Part shown: positions 22,547-22,997 of the stretch, piece after piece
How the letters are laid out: each line of letters begins with the position of its first letter
How positions within the stretch are numbered: the stretch's first letter is position 1
Assembly (NCBI GenBank): GCA_007280315.1
Contig: QYQC01000125.1
Coordinates: 1 to 22,997 of the forward strand
DNA: 22,997 nucleotides
Direction of reading: 5' to 3'
Source: Betaproteobacteria bacterium
GTDB lineage: Bacteria > Pseudomonadota > Gammaproteobacteria > Burkholderiales > SG8-39
Notes under the pieces: model-generated
The model's database searches: none
The model's input: the letters and a program-made list of their open reading frames with translations, nothing else
What the model was told of the DNA's origin: nothing
Program-made: the position numbers and the translations under genes

Positions 22547-22997
22547 ATGGATATAAGAAATGTCGATCTCAATCTTCTGGTTGCGCTGGATGCGCTATTG
22601 GCAGAGCGCAGCGTATCGCGCGCTGCGGTGCGCCTGCATCTGTCGCAACCAGCCGCGAGCGCGTTGTTGGCACGCCTGCGCGAACTGTTCGGCGATCCGT
22701 TGCTGTTGCGCAGCGCGCGCGGCATGCTGCCGACGCAGCGGGCGCTGGAACTGCTCCGCCCGGTGCGCAATGTGCTGGACGAGATCGACGCCATCGTCCA
22801 GCCACGTGCGGCATTTGACGCCGCCAGCGCATTACATACGTTCACGCTGTCGGCTTCAGACTATGTCGAATATGCGCTGCTGCCAAAGCTGGTGGACTTT
22901 CTCGAGCACAAAGCGCCGGGGGTACGGCTGGCGGTAGTGCCGCTCGATCTCAATACGGTCGCGAAACAGATGGAAAACGGCGAGGTCGACCTGTGCA
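22547..22997 (+). CDS. LysR-type transcriptional regulator, NodD/NahR-like, 3'-truncated
   Basis: The frame is open from ATG 22547 to the window end, giving the first 150 residues. The N-terminal winged helix-turn-helix reads DLNLLVALDALLAERSVSRAA, then HLSQPAASALLARLRELFGDPLLLRSARGMLPTQRA. The DLNLL opening and RGMxPTxRA ending mark the NodD/NahR/LinR branch, whose members usually respond to aromatic or related small molecules. The effector domain begins at about residue 95 (FTLSASDYVEYALLPKLVDFL) and is cut off. No Shine-Dalgarno sequence precedes the ATG. The upstream region is AT-rich with an inverted repeat. Its regulated genes are probably beyond the window, or divergent at the small - strand frame. 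Confidence 0.93.
   Translation, partial: MDIRNVDLNLLVALDALLAERSVSRAAVRLHLSQPAASALLARLRELFGDPLLLRSARGMLPTQRALELLRPVRNVLDEIDAIVQPRAAFDAASALHTFTLSASDYVEYALLPKLVDFLEHKAPGVRLAVVPLDLNTVAKQMENGEVDLC

Overview
The window reads as a chromosomal segment of a GC-rich betaproteobacterium, probably Burkholderiales or a close relative and possibly metagenomic. This rests on the lexA and recA-recX sequences, a Bug/TctC-type solute-binding protein with tctB and tctA, and strong codon bias toward G/C at third positions. No rRNA, tRNA, insertion sequence, integrase or CRISPR array was seen. All genes but one lie on the + strand.

Layout. Bases 1-723 hold the 3' part of an AmmeMemoRadiSam radical-SAM gene. Bases 740-4085 are the SOS block: lexA and recA, each behind a perfect LexA box, then recX and a VIT1/CCC1 iron/manganese transporter with an N-terminal ferritin-like domain. 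alaS follows (4185-6797). Bases 6896-7038 contain what looks like a complete ribosome-mediated attenuator: an aromatic-rich leader peptide, an antiterminator segment and an intrinsic terminator, upstream of a phenylalanine-type DAHP synthase (aroG-like, 7147-8217). Next come a TauE/SafE permease, a GT39-type membrane glycosyltransferase overlapping a UbiA-family prenyltransferase, and a stand-alone cyclic-nucleotide-binding protein. A tripartite tricarboxylate transporter follows in the order B-A-C (12316-15496). A convergent PduO-type cobalamin adenosyltransferase is the only - strand gene called with confidence.

Bases 16286-20882 form a compact signalling operon: a membrane PAS-PAS histidine kinase, a single-domain receiver, and a 691-residue protein that fuses a receiver, a class III nucleotide cyclase and a Hanks-type Ser/Thr kinase. 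The key catalytic residues of all three modules are present. Together with the stand-alone cyclic-nucleotide-binding protein about 4 kb upstream, this suggests a circuit joining two-component phosphorelay, cyclic nucleotide production and Ser/Thr phosphorylation.

The window ends with an overlapping pair of 'rSAM/selenodomain-associated' transferases, an intergenic stretch with an AT-rich patch, and the 5' part of a NodD/NahR-like LysR regulator.

The two most unusual items are the receiver-cyclase-kinase fusion and the aromatic leader-peptide attenuator ahead of the DAHP synthase.
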